Shown here piece after piece: positions 6,450 to 15,909 of a stretch of DNA of 64,000 nt (within the stretch, counting starts at the first letter, position 1; every line of letters begins with the position of its first letter). The position numbers were made by a program, and so were the translations under genes. The notes beneath the pieces were generated by a model that saw nothing but the letters and a program-made list of their open reading frames with translations, did not search any database and was not told where the DNA came from. The stretch is taken from contig NZ_JACJKW010000014.1 in the NCBI RefSeq assembly GCF_016901775.1, positions 1-64,000 of the forward strand, read 5' to 3'. Source of the DNA: Intestinimonas butyriciproducens (GTDB lineage Bacteria; Bacillota; Clostridia; Oscillospirales; Butyricicoccaceae).

Positions 6450-8738
6450 ATGTCCAAAAAAGCCAACAGCATGACACGCCGCCGTATTCTGTTTGCGGCG
6501 GCGGTGCTGGGGGTGGGCGCCTTCGTGATCGTGGCGGGCCGGCTGTTTCAGCTCCAGGTGCTCAATTACCAGTTTTACGAGGAAAAAGCCATTGCCCAGC
6601 AGACCAAAGATACCACGATCGAGCCCATGCGCGGCACCATTTACGACTGCAATATGAAGCCCCTGGCCATCAGCGCTTCGGTGGAGATGGTCACTTTGGA
6701 GCCTCGCAAGATTGCCGATGATGAACAGGCTCAGATCATCTCTCAGAATCTGGCGGAGATTTTGGATATGGACTATGAAACGGTCTATGCCAAAGCATCC
6801 AAAACAGATTCGGCCTATGAGGTGATCAAGCGAGGGGTGGAAAAGGAAGTCGCCGACGAGGTGCGCCAGTTCAAAACCGATTATAACGAAGAGATCAAAA
6901 AATACAACGAAGGGAAACCGGAGGATCAGCAGAAAGAAGCCATCACCAGCATTTATATGGCTCCTGACACCAAGCGGTATTACCCCTTTGGCAACTTTGC
7001 GGCTCAGGTGCTGGGATTTGTAGGAAGCGATAACCAGGGTCTGGCCGGTATCGAAGCCAAGTATGACAGCTATCTCACCGGCACGCCCGGGCGGGCCATC
7101 CGGGCCACCAATGCCAACGGGGAAGAAATGCCCTTTGATTATGAGATGTACTATGAGGCCCAGGACGGAAATGACATCGTCCTGACCATCGATGAAGTGA
7201 TCCAGCATTATCTGGAGAAAAATCTGGAGATCGCCGCTTACGACAACAACACCCAGAATCAGGTGGCGGGCATTGTGATGGATGTGGACACCGGCGCCAT
7301 TCTGGCCATGGCCACCAAAGAGGATTTTGACCCCAACGATCCCTTTACCATCACCAATGAGCAGAAGGCCCAGGAGCTGGCCGCCATCACCGATGAAGAA
7401 GAGTATTCCGAAAAGCGCAATGAGATCCTTCAGGCCCAGTGGCGGAACAAGGCGGTGACCGATACCTACGATCCCGGTTCCACCTTCAAGATCCTCACCG
7501 CGTCCATGGCGCTGGAGGAAAATGTCATTACGGCAAACAGCACATTTTATTGCCCCGGCTACCGGATGGTGGAAGGCTGGCCCCAGCCCATCAAATGCTG
7601 GTACTATCCCCGGGCCCATGGCACCCAGAATCTGTATCAGGCCATCCAAAACTCCTGCAACCCTGCCTTTATCGATATTGGTCAGGCGGTAGGGGCCAAG
7701 ACATTTTTGGAATATTACAAGGCTTTCGGCCTGAATGAAGCCACGGGAATCGATCTGCCCGGCGAAGGGGAAAGCATTTTCCATTCGGAAAAACAGTTCC
7801 TGTCCAACAAAGTAGACCTGGCCACCGCCAGCTTCGGCCAGAACTTCCAGATTTCCCCCATCCAGCTGATCACGGCAGTATCCGCTGTGGCCAATGGCGG
7901 CAATCTGATGAAGCCCTATATCGTCAAAGAGATCCTGGACAGCGACGGCAATATTGTGAAAAGCACCGAGCCTACGGTGGTGCGCCAAGTGATTTCAGAA
8001 GAGACATCGGAACTGATGTGTGATATACTGGAGACCGTGGTCAGCGAGGGTACCGGCAAAAATGCTTATGTGGCCGGCTATCATATCGCCGGCAAAACCG
8101 GTACATCGGAGAAAAAGGTCCGGCAGGCGGAAACAGGCCGCCATGACCTGTATGTATCGTCCTTTATTGCCTTTGCTCCGGCAGACGATCCTCAGGTGGC
8201 GGTTTTGGTGTTGCTGGATGAGCCCACTGTACCACCGGTGACCGGCGGTATTACGGCCGCTCCTGTCATTCGGCGGATCATGAGTGATGTGCTGCCCTAT
8301 CTGGGGGTGGAACCCACTTATACGGCCGATGAGCTGGAGGAAAAGGATGTGTCGGTGCCTGAAGTCATCGGTATGACCAAAACCGAGGCGGAGAGCGCCT
8401 TGAGCAAAGTGAATCTGGATTACAGAGTGGTAGGCGACGGCGATACCGTCACCGATCAGCTGCCCAGTTATGGCGCGGCCATCCCCGGCGGCAGTCAGGT
8501 AGTGCTCTATATGGGAGCAGAAAAACCCACAGAACCGGTGCAGGTGCCCAATGTGACCGGCCTTTCGGTGTCGGCCGCCAGGGCGCAGCTGGAACGGGCG
8601 GGGCTTTACATGAAAGGCTCCGGCGCGGTCAGCAGTTCGGGGAATGTGGTGGCAAGCAAACAGAATATCACCGGCACCGCGGCCATGGGCACGGTGGTGA
8701 CGGTAGAGTTTACCGACCTGGATCAGCGGGCCGAATGA
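6450..8738 (+). CDS. Class B penicillin-binding protein with PASTA domains (FtsI/SpoVD type)
   Basis: A 762-residue D,D-transpeptidase that crosslinks septal (or spore cortex) peptidoglycan. There is one N-terminal membrane anchor (about residues 11-30), a dimerisation/pedestal region with the RGTIYD motif, and a transpeptidase domain with S344-T-F-K347, S402-C-N404 and K549-T-G551. Two PASTA domains follow (about 630-690 and 695-757), as in Firmicute PBP2x/PBP2B and SpoVD. Position after ftsL fits either the vegetative septal PBP or SpoVD; sequence alone does not separate them. A ribosome site AGGTGAG precedes the ATG. Confidence 0.92.
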   Translation: MSKKANSMTRRRILFAAAVLGVGAFVIVAGRLFQLQVLNYQFYEEKAIAQQTKDTTIEPMRGTIYDCNMKPLAISASVEMVTLEPRKIADDEQAQIISQNLAEILDMDYETVYAKASKTDSAYEVIKRGVEKEVADEVRQFKTDYNEEIKKYNEGKPEDQQKEAITSIYMAPDTKRYYPFGNFAAQVLGFVGSDNQGLAGIEAKYDSYLTGTPGRAIRATNANGEEMPFDYEMYYEAQDGNDIVLTIDEVIQHYLEKNLEIAAYDNNTQNQVAGIVMDVDTGAILAMATKEDFDPNDPFTITNEQKAQELAAITDEEEYSEKRNEILQAQWRNKAVTDTYDPGSTFKILTASMALEENVITANSTFYCPGYRMVEGWPQPIKCWYYPRAHGTQNLYQAIQNSCNPAFIDIGQAVGAKTFLEYYKAFGLNEATGIDLPGEGESIFHSEKQFLSNKVDLATASFGQNFQISPIQLITAVSAVANGGNLMKPYIVKEILDSDGNIVKSTEPTVVRQVISEETSELMCDILETVVSEGTGKNAYVAGYHIAGKTGTSEKKVRQAETGRHDLYVSSFIAFAPADDPQVAVLVLLDEPTVPPVTGGITAAPVIRRIMSDVLPYLGVEPTYTADELEEKDVSVPEVIGMTKTEAESALSKVNLDYRVVGDGDTVTDQLPSYGAAIPGGSQVVLYMGAEKPTEPVQVPNVTGLSVSAARAQLERAGLYMKGSGAVSSSGNVVASKQNITGTAAMGTVVTVEFTDLDQRAE

Positions 8739-8762
8739 TGGAATGGGAAGGTGACACGCAAG

Positions 8763-10223
8763 ATGAAGCTCATGGAACTGCTCAGCAATGTGGATGTGGT
8801 GAAATATGCCTGCGATCAGCAGGTGGATGTGGAAGGCCTTTGCTATGATTCCCGAAAAAGTGCTCCGGGAGTGGCCTTTGTGGCCATTCGGGGTTTTCAG
8901 ACCGACGGGCATAAGTACATTGCCCAGGCGGCAGAAAAAGGGGCGGCGCTGGTCATCTGCGAAACACCGCCGGAACGCAGTGTGCCCTATGTGTTGGTGA
9001 AGGATTCCCGTCTGGCCCTGGCTCAGATGAGCGATAATTTCTTCGGCCATCCGGCCCGGGGGATGAAGGTCATCGGCGTCACCGGCACCAATGGCAAAAC
9101 CACCACCACCATGCTGGTGAAGGCCATCTTGGAAGAAAGCACCGGCGCCATGGTAGGACTGATGGGCACCAATGCCAACTACATCGGCCGGAAGGAACTG
9201 CCGGCTCAGCGCACAACACCGGAATCCTATGAGGTATTCCGCCTTCTCTCGGAGATGAAGCAGGCCGGGTGCCAGTATGTGGTGATGGAAGTCTCCTCCC
9301 ACGCGCTGGAGCTGGACCGGGTATATGGCATCCCCTTTGAGGTGGGGGTGTTCACCAACCTTTCCCGGGATCATCTGGATTTCCATGGCACCATGGAAAA
9401 ATACCTGAAAGCCAAAAGCCGCTTGTTTTCCATGTGCCGGTTCGGCGTGGTCAACCGGGACGATCCTGCCTCGGAATACATTCTGGAAAAGGGCAGCTGT
9501 CATTTCCAGACCTATTCGGCCCAGTCGGATAACGCCGATCTGGTGGCCAAAAATATCAATCTGAAAAGTGACCGGGTGGAATTTGAAGCGGTGGTCACCG
9601 GCGCTATCAACCGGCTTACCCTGGGGATTCCCGGCATGTTTTCGGTTTATAACGCCCTGGCGGCTACTGGCTGCTGTCTGGCGTTGGGAGTTCCTCTTTC
9701 GGATATTGCCCAGGCCATGCGCCATGCCCATGGTGTCAAAGGCCGGGCAGAAGTGGTGCCGGTGCCGGCGGATTACACCGTTCTCATCGACTATGCCCAC
9801 TCTCCTGACGGCATCATCAACATCCTCAAGGCGGTAAAAGGTTTTGCCAAAGGCAGAGTCATCGCCTTGTTCGGCTGCGGCGGCGACCGGGATAAGACCA
9901 AGCGGCCGCTGATGGGCAAAGCCGCTGCGGAGTTGGCCGATTTCTGCATCGTCACATCGGATAACCCCCGCACGGAAGATCCCCGGGCCATCATCGAGGA
10001 TATCCTGCCGGGGATGAAGGGCATCGTCACTCCCATGGCGGTGATCGATGACCGGCGGGCGGCCATTGTCTATGCGTTGGAAAACGCTCAGCCGGGAGAT
10101 GTGGTAGTGCTGATGGGCAAAGGCCATGAGACGTATCAGGAGATCTGCGGCGTCAAGCACCATCTGGATGAACGGGAAGAAGTGGCAGCCTATTTTGCTG
10201 CAAAAAATAAAGCAGGACAATAA
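8763..10223 (+). CDS. murE: UDP-MurNAc-tripeptide synthetase (meso-DAP adding)
   Basis: A 486-residue Mur ligase that adds the third stem-peptide residue to UDP-MurNAc-L-Ala-D-Glu with ATP. The ATP loop GVTGTNGKTTTT is clear. The substrate loop reads SDNPRTEDP; DNPR is the established signature for meso-diaminopimelate, so the wall is probably of the direct m-DAP type. The ATG at 8763 is chosen because the purine run at 8745-8751 leaves no spacing for the GTG at 8751, which is the alternative start. It starts 24 bases after pbp. Confidence 0.93.
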   Translation: MKLMELLSNVDVVKYACDQQVDVEGLCYDSRKSAPGVAFVAIRGFQTDGHKYIAQAAEKGAALVICETPPERSVPYVLVKDSRLALAQMSDNFFGHPARGMKVIGVTGTNGKTTTTMLVKAILEESTGAMVGLMGTNANYIGRKELPAQRTTPESYEVFRLLSEMKQAGCQYVVMEVSSHALELDRVYGIPFEVGVFTNLSRDHLDFHGTMEKYLKAKSRLFSMCRFGVVNRDDPASEYILEKGSCHFQTYSAQSDNADLVAKNINLKSDRVEFEAVVTGAINRLTLGIPGMFSVYNALAATGCCLALGVPLSDIAQAMRHAHGVKGRAEVVPVPADYTVLIDYAHSPDGIINILKAVKGFAKGRVIALFGCGGDRDKTKRPLMGKAAAELADFCIVTSDNPRTEDPRAIIEDILPGMKGIVTPMAVIDDRRAAIVYALENAQPGDVVVLMGKGHETYQEICGVKHHLDEREEVAAYFAAKNKAGQ

Positions 10224-10251
10224 GGCAAGGAAGAAGAAAAAAGCCGCGTTC

Positions 10252-10280
10252 GCGCGCAGCGCCCCAAAGGCGCTGCGCGC
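10252..10280. repeat. Perfect 12-bp palindrome in murE-mraY gap
   Basis: GCGCGCAGCGCC (10252-10263) and its exact complement (10269-10280) flank a CCAAA loop. There is no T-run, so it is not a standard terminator. It fills the 116-base gap between murE and mraY where many relatives carry murF. Confidence 0.75.
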
Positions 10281-10339
10281 ACACCCATGCTGTGGGGAAG
10301 AACGGGGCGGGGAAATGAGCTCAAATTGGGGGAAGAGGA

Positions 10340-11326
10340 ATGATGAAAGCAGCGATCTGCGCCTTTGTGGTGGCTTTTGCCCTCACGGCGGTGCTGGGAA
10401 CACCGGTGATCCGGTTTTTGAAAAAGCTGAAATTCGGCCAGAAGATCCTGGAGGACGGCCCCACCTGGCATATGAATAAGCAGTACACTCCCACCATGGG
10501 CGGGATCATGTTTATCGCCGGGTTGGTAGGCGCTTTGTGTGCGTGCCTTCCCGCTATCTGGGCCGCGGCCGATCTCCGGCCTGTGCTGATTTTTGCCCTG
10601 TCGCTGATTTTTGGGCTGATCGGCATGGTGGACGACTACACCAAGATCAAAAAGAAGCAGAACCAGGGTCTGACGCCTCTGCAGAAGCTGCTGCTTCAGA
10701 TCGCTGCGGCGGCACTGTTTGTCACCGTGCTCCGCTCTATGGGGTATATCACCGGTCATGTATACATTCCCTTTGTCAATGTGCTGTGGCAGGTGCCTTG
10801 GTTTGTGTATCTGCCCTGCGCCATCTTTGTCATTGTGGGAGCGGTGAACGCCGTCAATCTCACCGATGGCATCGACGGCCTGGCCGCTTCGGTGACAGCA
10901 GTGGTGGCGCTGTTTTTCTCCGGGGTGTTCCTGGCCCTGGGGGACAGTTCCGCTGTTTTTTCCGCCGGTCTGTTTGGCGCGCTTCTGGGATTTTTGCTCT
11001 ACAACAAAAACCCGGCCCGGGTCTTTATGGGAGACACCGGTTCGCTGTTTCTGGGCGGCGCTGTGTGCGGTATGGCCTTTGCCTGCGATCTGCCTCTCAT
11101 CTTGGTGCCGGTGGGAATCATCTATATCGCCGAGACCTTGTCGGATATTATCCAGGTGACCTATTTTAAAATGACCCACGGCAAGCGGATCTTTAAAATG
11201 GCCCCGCTGCATCATCACTTTGAGATGTGCGGCTGGAGCGAAAAAAAGATTGTCTTTGTGTTTACCGCCATCACTCTGGTGATGTGCATCGTTTCCTATC
11301 TGGGTATCGGGCCATTCCTGGCCTGA
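10340..11326 (+). CDS. mraY: Phospho-N-acetylmuramoyl-pentapeptide transferase
   Basis: A 328-residue polytopic enzyme that moves phospho-MurNAc-pentapeptide onto undecaprenyl phosphate, making lipid I on the inner membrane face. Key segments are QYTPTMGGI near residue 50, GMVDDYTK, NLTDGIDGLA, FMGDTGSLFLGG and the HHHFE (here APLHHHFEMCG) loop, which together hold the catalytic aspartates and magnesium. Start at 10340 has GGAAGAGGA upstream; the next codon is also ATG. Confidence 0.95.
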   Translation: MMKAAICAFVVAFALTAVLGTPVIRFLKKLKFGQKILEDGPTWHMNKQYTPTMGGIMFIAGLVGALCACLPAIWAAADLRPVLIFALSLIFGLIGMVDDYTKIKKKQNQGLTPLQKLLLQIAAAALFVTVLRSMGYITGHVYIPFVNVLWQVPWFVYLPCAIFVIVGAVNAVNLTDGIDGLAASVTAVVALFFSGVFLALGDSSAVFSAGLFGALLGFLLYNKNPARVFMGDTGSLFLGGAVCGMAFACDLPLILVPVGIIYIAETLSDIIQVTYFKMTHGKRIFKMAPLHHHFEMCGWSEKKIVFVFTAITLVMCIVSYLGIGPFLA

Positions 11327-11377
11327 TGTCCGCCGGACCTTTGGAGGTGCATCCCCATCAAAACCCTAGCGGCCAGC

Positions 11378-12523
11378 GTGGAGCTGGGATCAAAACCCAT
11401 CCGCAAACGGAGCAAAAGGCGTCAGAGCATTGATCTGCCCTTTTTGATCCTTACCATATTGCTTTTGAGCATCGGCCTGATCACCCTGTTTTCTGCCAGC
11501 TATGTGGATGCCATCAACAGCACCCAGTCCGGTGACGGCGCCTTTTATTTCAAACGCCAGGGAGTGTTTGCCCTGATCGGCATTGCAGTTATGCTGGGGG
11601 CGGCTTTTTGTCTGGACTACCGAAAGCTCCACTATGCGGCCATCCCTTCCATGGTGGTTTCGATTTTGCTGTTGGTAGCCGTTCTCTTTGTGGGCATCGA
11701 ACACAACGATGCCCAGCGTTGGCTGAAGATCGGCGTGGAATTCCAGCCTTCGGAAATCGCCAAGTTTTCTGTCATATTGTGTTTTGCCAGCATGATCACC
11801 GTATGGGGGCCAAAGAAAATGCGCACCTTCCGGTATGGCATTCTGCCCTTTGTGGCCATTATCGTGCTCATTGCGGGGCTGCTCTATTTTGAGCCCCATC
11901 TGTCGGCCACCGTCATCATCGGCGCTACCGGTATGGTGATGGTCTTTTTGGGCGGCGCCAACCTGGCCTGGCTGATCAGTATGGCAGCCTGCGGTGTGGG
12001 CGGCATTGTGGGGCTGATTTTTTTGCTTCCCCATGCCATGACCCGTGTCAAAGTGTGGCTGGACCCTTTCAGCGATTTCCAGGGCAAAGGCTGGCAGGGA
12101 GCTCAGTCCCTGATGGCTGTGGGCTCCGGCGGCGTATGGGGCCTGGGATTGGGCCAGGGGAGGCAGAAGCATTTGTTTTTACCGGAACCGGCCAATGACT
12201 TTATCTTTGCTGTGATCTGTGAAGAATTGGGCATGGTGGGGGCCATCCTTATCATGATCGTCTTTGCTGCATTGATTTTGCGTGGGTATCAGATCGCCCT
12301 GCGGGCTCCTGACCGGTTCGGAAGTCTGCTGGTGGCGGGGATCACCACCCAGATCGCCATTCAGACCATTTTCAATATGGGCGTTGTCACCGGTCTTTTG
12401 CCGGTCACCGGCGCCGCTTTGCCCTTCTTCAGCTATGGCGGCACCTCATTGCTGATGCTCCTGGCAGAAGTGGGGGTCATTTTGTCGGTATCCCGAAGGA
12501 TCCCGGCGCAAGAACAGGGATAA
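11378..12523 (+). CDS. ftsW: SEDS-family peptidoglycan polymerase FtsW
   Basis: A 381-residue, about ten-helix SEDS glycosyltransferase that polymerises lipid II at the septum with its class B PBP partner. FSYGGTSLL near the C-terminus and the FQPSEIAKF segment are family hallmarks. The position in the cluster favours FtsW (or SpoVE) over RodA. The start is uncertain: GTG at 11378 has no good ribosome site, while a strong GGAGG at 11343-11347 is followed in frame by ATC at 11357 but by no ATG, GTG or TTG at suitable spacing. Confidence 0.9.
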   Translation: MELGSKPIRKRSKRRQSIDLPFLILTILLLSIGLITLFSASYVDAINSTQSGDGAFYFKRQGVFALIGIAVMLGAAFCLDYRKLHYAAIPSMVVSILLLVAVLFVGIEHNDAQRWLKIGVEFQPSEIAKFSVILCFASMITVWGPKKMRTFRYGILPFVAIIVLIAGLLYFEPHLSATVIIGATGMVMVFLGGANLAWLISMAACGVGGIVGLIFLLPHAMTRVKVWLDPFSDFQGKGWQGAQSLMAVGSGGVWGLGLGQGRQKHLFLPEPANDFIFAVICEELGMVGAILIMIVFAALILRGYQIALRAPDRFGSLLVAGITTQIAIQTIFNMGVVTGLLPVTGAALPFFSYGGTSLLMLLAEVGVILSVSRRIPAQEQG

Positions 12524-12565
12524 AAGCATCCCAGAAACACAAAAGAGAATGGAGCGAACAGAGCC

Positions 12566-13690
12566 ATGAAAATCCTTTTTACAGGAGGCGGCACAGCGGG
12601 TCATGTGAATCCCGCATTGGCTGTGGCGGGCTATATCCGCCAGCAGGACCCCTCGGCGGATATCCGTTTTGCCGGGGCTCAGGGCGCCATTGAAGAGCGG
12701 CTGGTCAAACGGGCCGGCTATCCCCTTTACACCTTTCCCCTGGCGGGACTTTCCCGAAAGCTGTCCCCCAAGGGACTGAAACAGAATGTGGAGGCACTGC
12801 AAAAAGCAGCCAAAGCCAGCCGGCGGGCGGAAGAGATCCTGGAGGAATTTGCCCCCGATCTGGTGCTGGGTACCGGAGGCTATGCCAGCTATCCGGCCGT
12901 GCGTGCGGCCGTGCGCCGGAAAGTGCCTTGTGCTATGCTGGAGGTCAATGCCACACCGGGAATGGTGGTCAAGCGGATGAGCCGGAAGGCCGATTGTGTC
13001 TTTACCAGTTTCCCGGAAACCGAGCCCTATCTGAAAGGCGCCAAAAAGGTGGTGCTCACAGGCAGCCCGGTGCGCCAGGAGATTCTGGCGGCTCGTCCCA
13101 ATGGACTGAAAGAGCGGCTGTTTCCAGGGGAAAAGGGACCGCTGGTGGTTTCCTTCTGGGGCAGCGTGGGCGCTTACTATATGAATCAGAAGATGAGCCG
13201 GTGCATTCAGCTGTGCGCCCAGGAGAAGAAATTCTGCCTGATCCACGGCGCCGGACGGAATAATTACCAGTGGATGCCGGAGACCATTGAAAAAATGGGA
13301 GTCCGGTTGGAAGAAGCCAGAAACATCGATTTGCGGGAGTATATTTTCGATATGGATCAGGTGCTCTGCGAAGCCGATCTGGTGATCTGCCGGGCGGGGG
13401 CTTCCACTTTGGCGGAGATCTGCGCCGCCGGAAAACCCTCCATTATCGTTCCATCTCCCTATGTAGCTGACAACCACCAGGAGAAAAATGCCAGAGTGCT
13501 GGAAAAGAGAGGGGCTGCCGTGGTGCTGCTGGAGCAGGAAACCACCGGTGACAAGCTTTATGAAACCGCTTGCCAGCTTCTATCCCAGCCGGACAAGTTG
13601 GCCGAAATGGGCCGCAGAGCCAAGGAAATGGCTCAGACCGATGCCGCAGACCGGATCTATCAGCAGATCCGGAAGCTGGCCGGAGCATAA
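12566..13690 (+). CDS. murG: UDP-GlcNAc:lipid I N-acetylglucosaminyltransferase
   Basis: A 374-residue GT-B fold enzyme that converts lipid I to lipid II on the inner membrane face. The N-terminal loop TGGGTAGHVNPALA and the C-terminal donor-site stretch ICRAGASTLAEICAAGKPSI with PYVADNHQEKNA are diagnostic. It starts 42 bases after ftsW; the A/G-rich run before the ATG gives only a modest ribosome site. Confidence 0.95.
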   Translation: MKILFTGGGTAGHVNPALAVAGYIRQQDPSADIRFAGAQGAIEERLVKRAGYPLYTFPLAGLSRKLSPKGLKQNVEALQKAAKASRRAEEILEEFAPDLVLGTGGYASYPAVRAAVRRKVPCAMLEVNATPGMVVKRMSRKADCVFTSFPETEPYLKGAKKVVLTGSPVRQEILAARPNGLKERLFPGEKGPLVVSFWGSVGAYYMNQKMSRCIQLCAQEKKFCLIHGAGRNNYQWMPETIEKMGVRLEEARNIDLREYIFDMDQVLCEADLVICRAGASTLAEICAAGKPSIIVPSPYVADNHQEKNARVLEKRGAAVVLLEQETTGDKLYETACQLLSQPDKLAEMGRRAKEMAQTDAADRIYQQIRKLAGA

Positions 13691-13741
13691 CAGAACAACC
13701 ACCGACGAGCCGGCATAGTATGGGGTAACAACATAGGCCCC

Positions 13742-13759
13742 CTTCCCTTTGGAGGGAAG
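13742..13759. repeat. Small palindrome in murG-murA gap
   Basis: CTTCCCT and AGGGAAG pair across a TTGG loop. The 106-base gap holds no other recognisable signal except the murA ribosome site. There is no T-run. Confidence 0.45.
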
Positions 13760-13796
13760 CGCGGGCACGAGCGGATCGTCCACAGGAGGAAATACT

Positions 13797-15053
13797 ATGA
13801 GCAGGCTTATCATTGAGGGAGGCCGGCCGCTGGAAGGGTCGGTTCGGGCCGGAGGCGCCAAAAACAGCGTGCTGCCCATATTGGCTGCCACCATCATCAG
13901 CGGCGGCGAGAGCGTGATACATAATTGCCCTGATCTGCGGGATGTACATTCAGCCATTGCCATTCTGCGCCATCTGGGATGCCGGGTCAGCCAGGAGGGC
14001 CACACGGTGACGGTGGATTCCTCAACCATGGACCGGTGGGACATTCCCGATCATCTTATGCGGGAAATGCGTTCTTCGGTCATCTTTCTGGGGCCTATTC
14101 TGGCCCGATGCGGCATGGCTCGTATGACATTCCCCGGAGGCTGTGAGCTGGGGCCCCGTCCCATCGATCTGCACCTGGCTGCTTTACGGAAGCTGGGGGT
14201 GGTGATCCGGGAAGAGGGCGGAGAGATCACCGCCCGGTGTGAAACGCCGAGAGGGTGTGATATCACCCTTTCTTTACCCAGCGTAGGGGCCACAGAGAAT
14301 ATTATGCTGTTTGCCACCGCTTGCCCTGGGGTCACCCACATTATCAATGCGGCCCGGGAACCGGAGATTTGGGATTTGCAGCAATTTCTTCAGGGCATCG
14401 GCGCCCACATTTCTGGTGCAGGCTATCACGATGTGCATATCGGAGGGCGAGGAGTTTTGAGAAAGAACACCCAGCACCGGGTGATGGCCGATCGGATCGA
14501 GTCGGCCACTTATTTGTGCGCCTGTGCCGCAGCAGGGGGGAAGATCACGGTGGAGGACACCGAACCTTCCTATTTTGCTTCCGTGACCCAACTGCTGGAG
14601 GAAAGCGGCTGCGAACTTCAGGTGGGAGCCGACCGGGTGACCATTCAGGCGCCGGGGCGGCTGCGCAGCGTGGGGACGGTGCGCACCATGCCCTACCCGG
14701 GCTTTCCCACAGATGCCCAGTCCCCTTTGATGGCGGCCATGTGTCTGGCCCAGGGCACCACAGTGTTTACTGAGAATATCTTTGAGAATCGCTATCGCCA
14801 CTGTGCCGAACTGATGCGCATGGGGGCGGATATTCAGGTGGAAGGAAAACTGGCCCTGGTGCGGGGAGTGGATCATCTGACGGGAAGCGCCGTCAAGGCC
14901 ACCGACCTGCGGGGCGGCGCTGCCATGGTGGTGGCTGGCCTGGCTGCCTGGGGCGAGACCAGCATCAGCGAAATCGACCACATCGACAGAGGATATGAGA
15001 AGATCGAAAAAGCGTATGCTCAGTTGGGAGCTTGTATCCGTCGGGAAGAATAG
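13797..15053 (+). CDS. murA: UDP-GlcNAc 1-carboxyvinyltransferase
   Basis: A 418-residue enolpyruvyl transferase that starts peptidoglycan synthesis by adding phosphoenolpyruvate to UDP-GlcNAc. The catalytic cysteine is present at C116 in FPGGCELGPRPIDLH, the equivalent of E. coli C115, so the fosfomycin target residue is intact. The N-terminal GAKNSVLPI substrate loop is also present. The start at 13797 has CAGGAGG 8 bases upstream; an upstream in-frame ATG at 13749 would add an unlikely 16-residue leader. Firmicutes often have two MurA copies; this is the division-cluster copy. Confidence 0.95.
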   Translation: MSRLIIEGGRPLEGSVRAGGAKNSVLPILAATIISGGESVIHNCPDLRDVHSAIAILRHLGCRVSQEGHTVTVDSSTMDRWDIPDHLMREMRSSVIFLGPILARCGMARMTFPGGCELGPRPIDLHLAALRKLGVVIREEGGEITARCETPRGCDITLSLPSVGATENIMLFATACPGVTHIINAAREPEIWDLQQFLQGIGAHISGAGYHDVHIGGRGVLRKNTQHRVMADRIESATYLCACAAAGGKITVEDTEPSYFASVTQLLEESGCELQVGADRVTIQAPGRLRSVGTVRTMPYPGFPTDAQSPLMAAMCLAQGTTVFTENIFENRYRHCAELMRMGADIQVEGKLALVRGVDHLTGSAVKATDLRGGAAMVVAGLAAWGETSISEIDHIDRGYEKIEKAYAQLGACIRREE

Positions 15054-15068
15054 ACCGGTGATGGAAGT

Positions 15069-15845
15069 ATGAAGAAGAAAAAAAACAGCGCCCCTCCTGG
15101 GCCGAGACCGAAGAAAAGGCGGCGGCGCAGGCGGGGGCCGGGAATATTGATCAGCTTGCTGTGCCTGGTGTTGATCTGTGCCGCGATCCTGGCGGCGGTG
15201 ACGGTGTTCTTCAAAGTGAAAAAGGTGATTGTGTCCGGCGAAAGCCGGTACAGCGCAGAGGAAGTGCTGGAGGCCGCTGGTATTGCAGAGGGAGAAAATC
15301 TGTTTTTCCTCAACAAGGTGGCCATCACCAACCGGATCTTCCGGGACCGGCCTTATCTGGATACTGTTTCCATCCGGCGGAGATTTCCCGATACCGTGGA
15401 GATCATTTTGCGGGACTGTGTGCCATCGGCGGCGGTCTCTTTTCAGAACCGGTACTGGCTTGTGGATAAAAAAGGAAAAATATTGGAAGAAATCTCCCAG
15501 GAGCAGGCAGCGGGGCATTGTTTGGTCACAGGTCTTGAGCTGGAAGAGCCCCAGTTGGGCGAATATTTGGATTTTTCCCAGCCGGAGCAGGGAAAAGCCC
15601 TGTCTACCATATTGAATACCGCAGAAAATAGTGGTATACTGAAAGAAATTATGGGAATCCACATGGAGAAACTGTTTGAAATTAAATTGCAGTACACAGA
15701 ACGCTTTGTGGTGGAATTGGGAACGGTAGAGGATCTGGAAAAGAAAATCAGTTTCCTCAATCAAGTGGTGGAACGGTTGGGAAGCACGGACACCGGTGTG
15801 ATCGATCTCACCGATCCCCAGACCGCCCGTTTCCGTCCTCAGTGA
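15069..15845 (+). CDS. ftsQ: FtsQ/DivIB-type cell division protein
   Basis: A 258-residue bitopic protein. A very basic cytoplasmic N-terminus ([10 protein letters not shown]) precedes one membrane helix (about residues 26-48), a POTRA domain ([22 protein letters not shown] and on) and a beta domain. It would bridge FtsL/FtsB to the divisome. Placement between murA and ftsZ is classical. It begins 15 bases after murA. Confidence 0.9.
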   Translation: MKKKKNSAPPGPRPKKRRRRRRGPGILISLLCLVLICAAILAAVTVFFKVKKVIVSGESRYSAEEVLEAAGIAEGENLFFLNKVAITNRIFRDRPYLDTVSIRRRFPDTVEIILRDCVPSAAVSFQNRYWLVDKKGKILEEISQEQAAGHCLVTGLELEEPQLGEYLDFSQPEQGKALSTILNTAENSGILKEIMGIHMEKLFEIKLQYTERFVVELGTVEDLEKKISFLNQVVERLGSTDTGVIDLTDPQTARFRPQ

Positions 15846-15909
15846 TCCGCATTGGGGAACAAAAGTGTTCTTAAAGAAAAAATACATTGAGAGCAAGGTG
15901 GAGGCAGCA

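Noticed and set aside
6285-10220. Very long antisense open frames opposite pbp and murE
   Set aside because: Antisense of GC-rich genes often stays open; products are His/Gly-rich without domains, and the plus strand carries clear enzymes.
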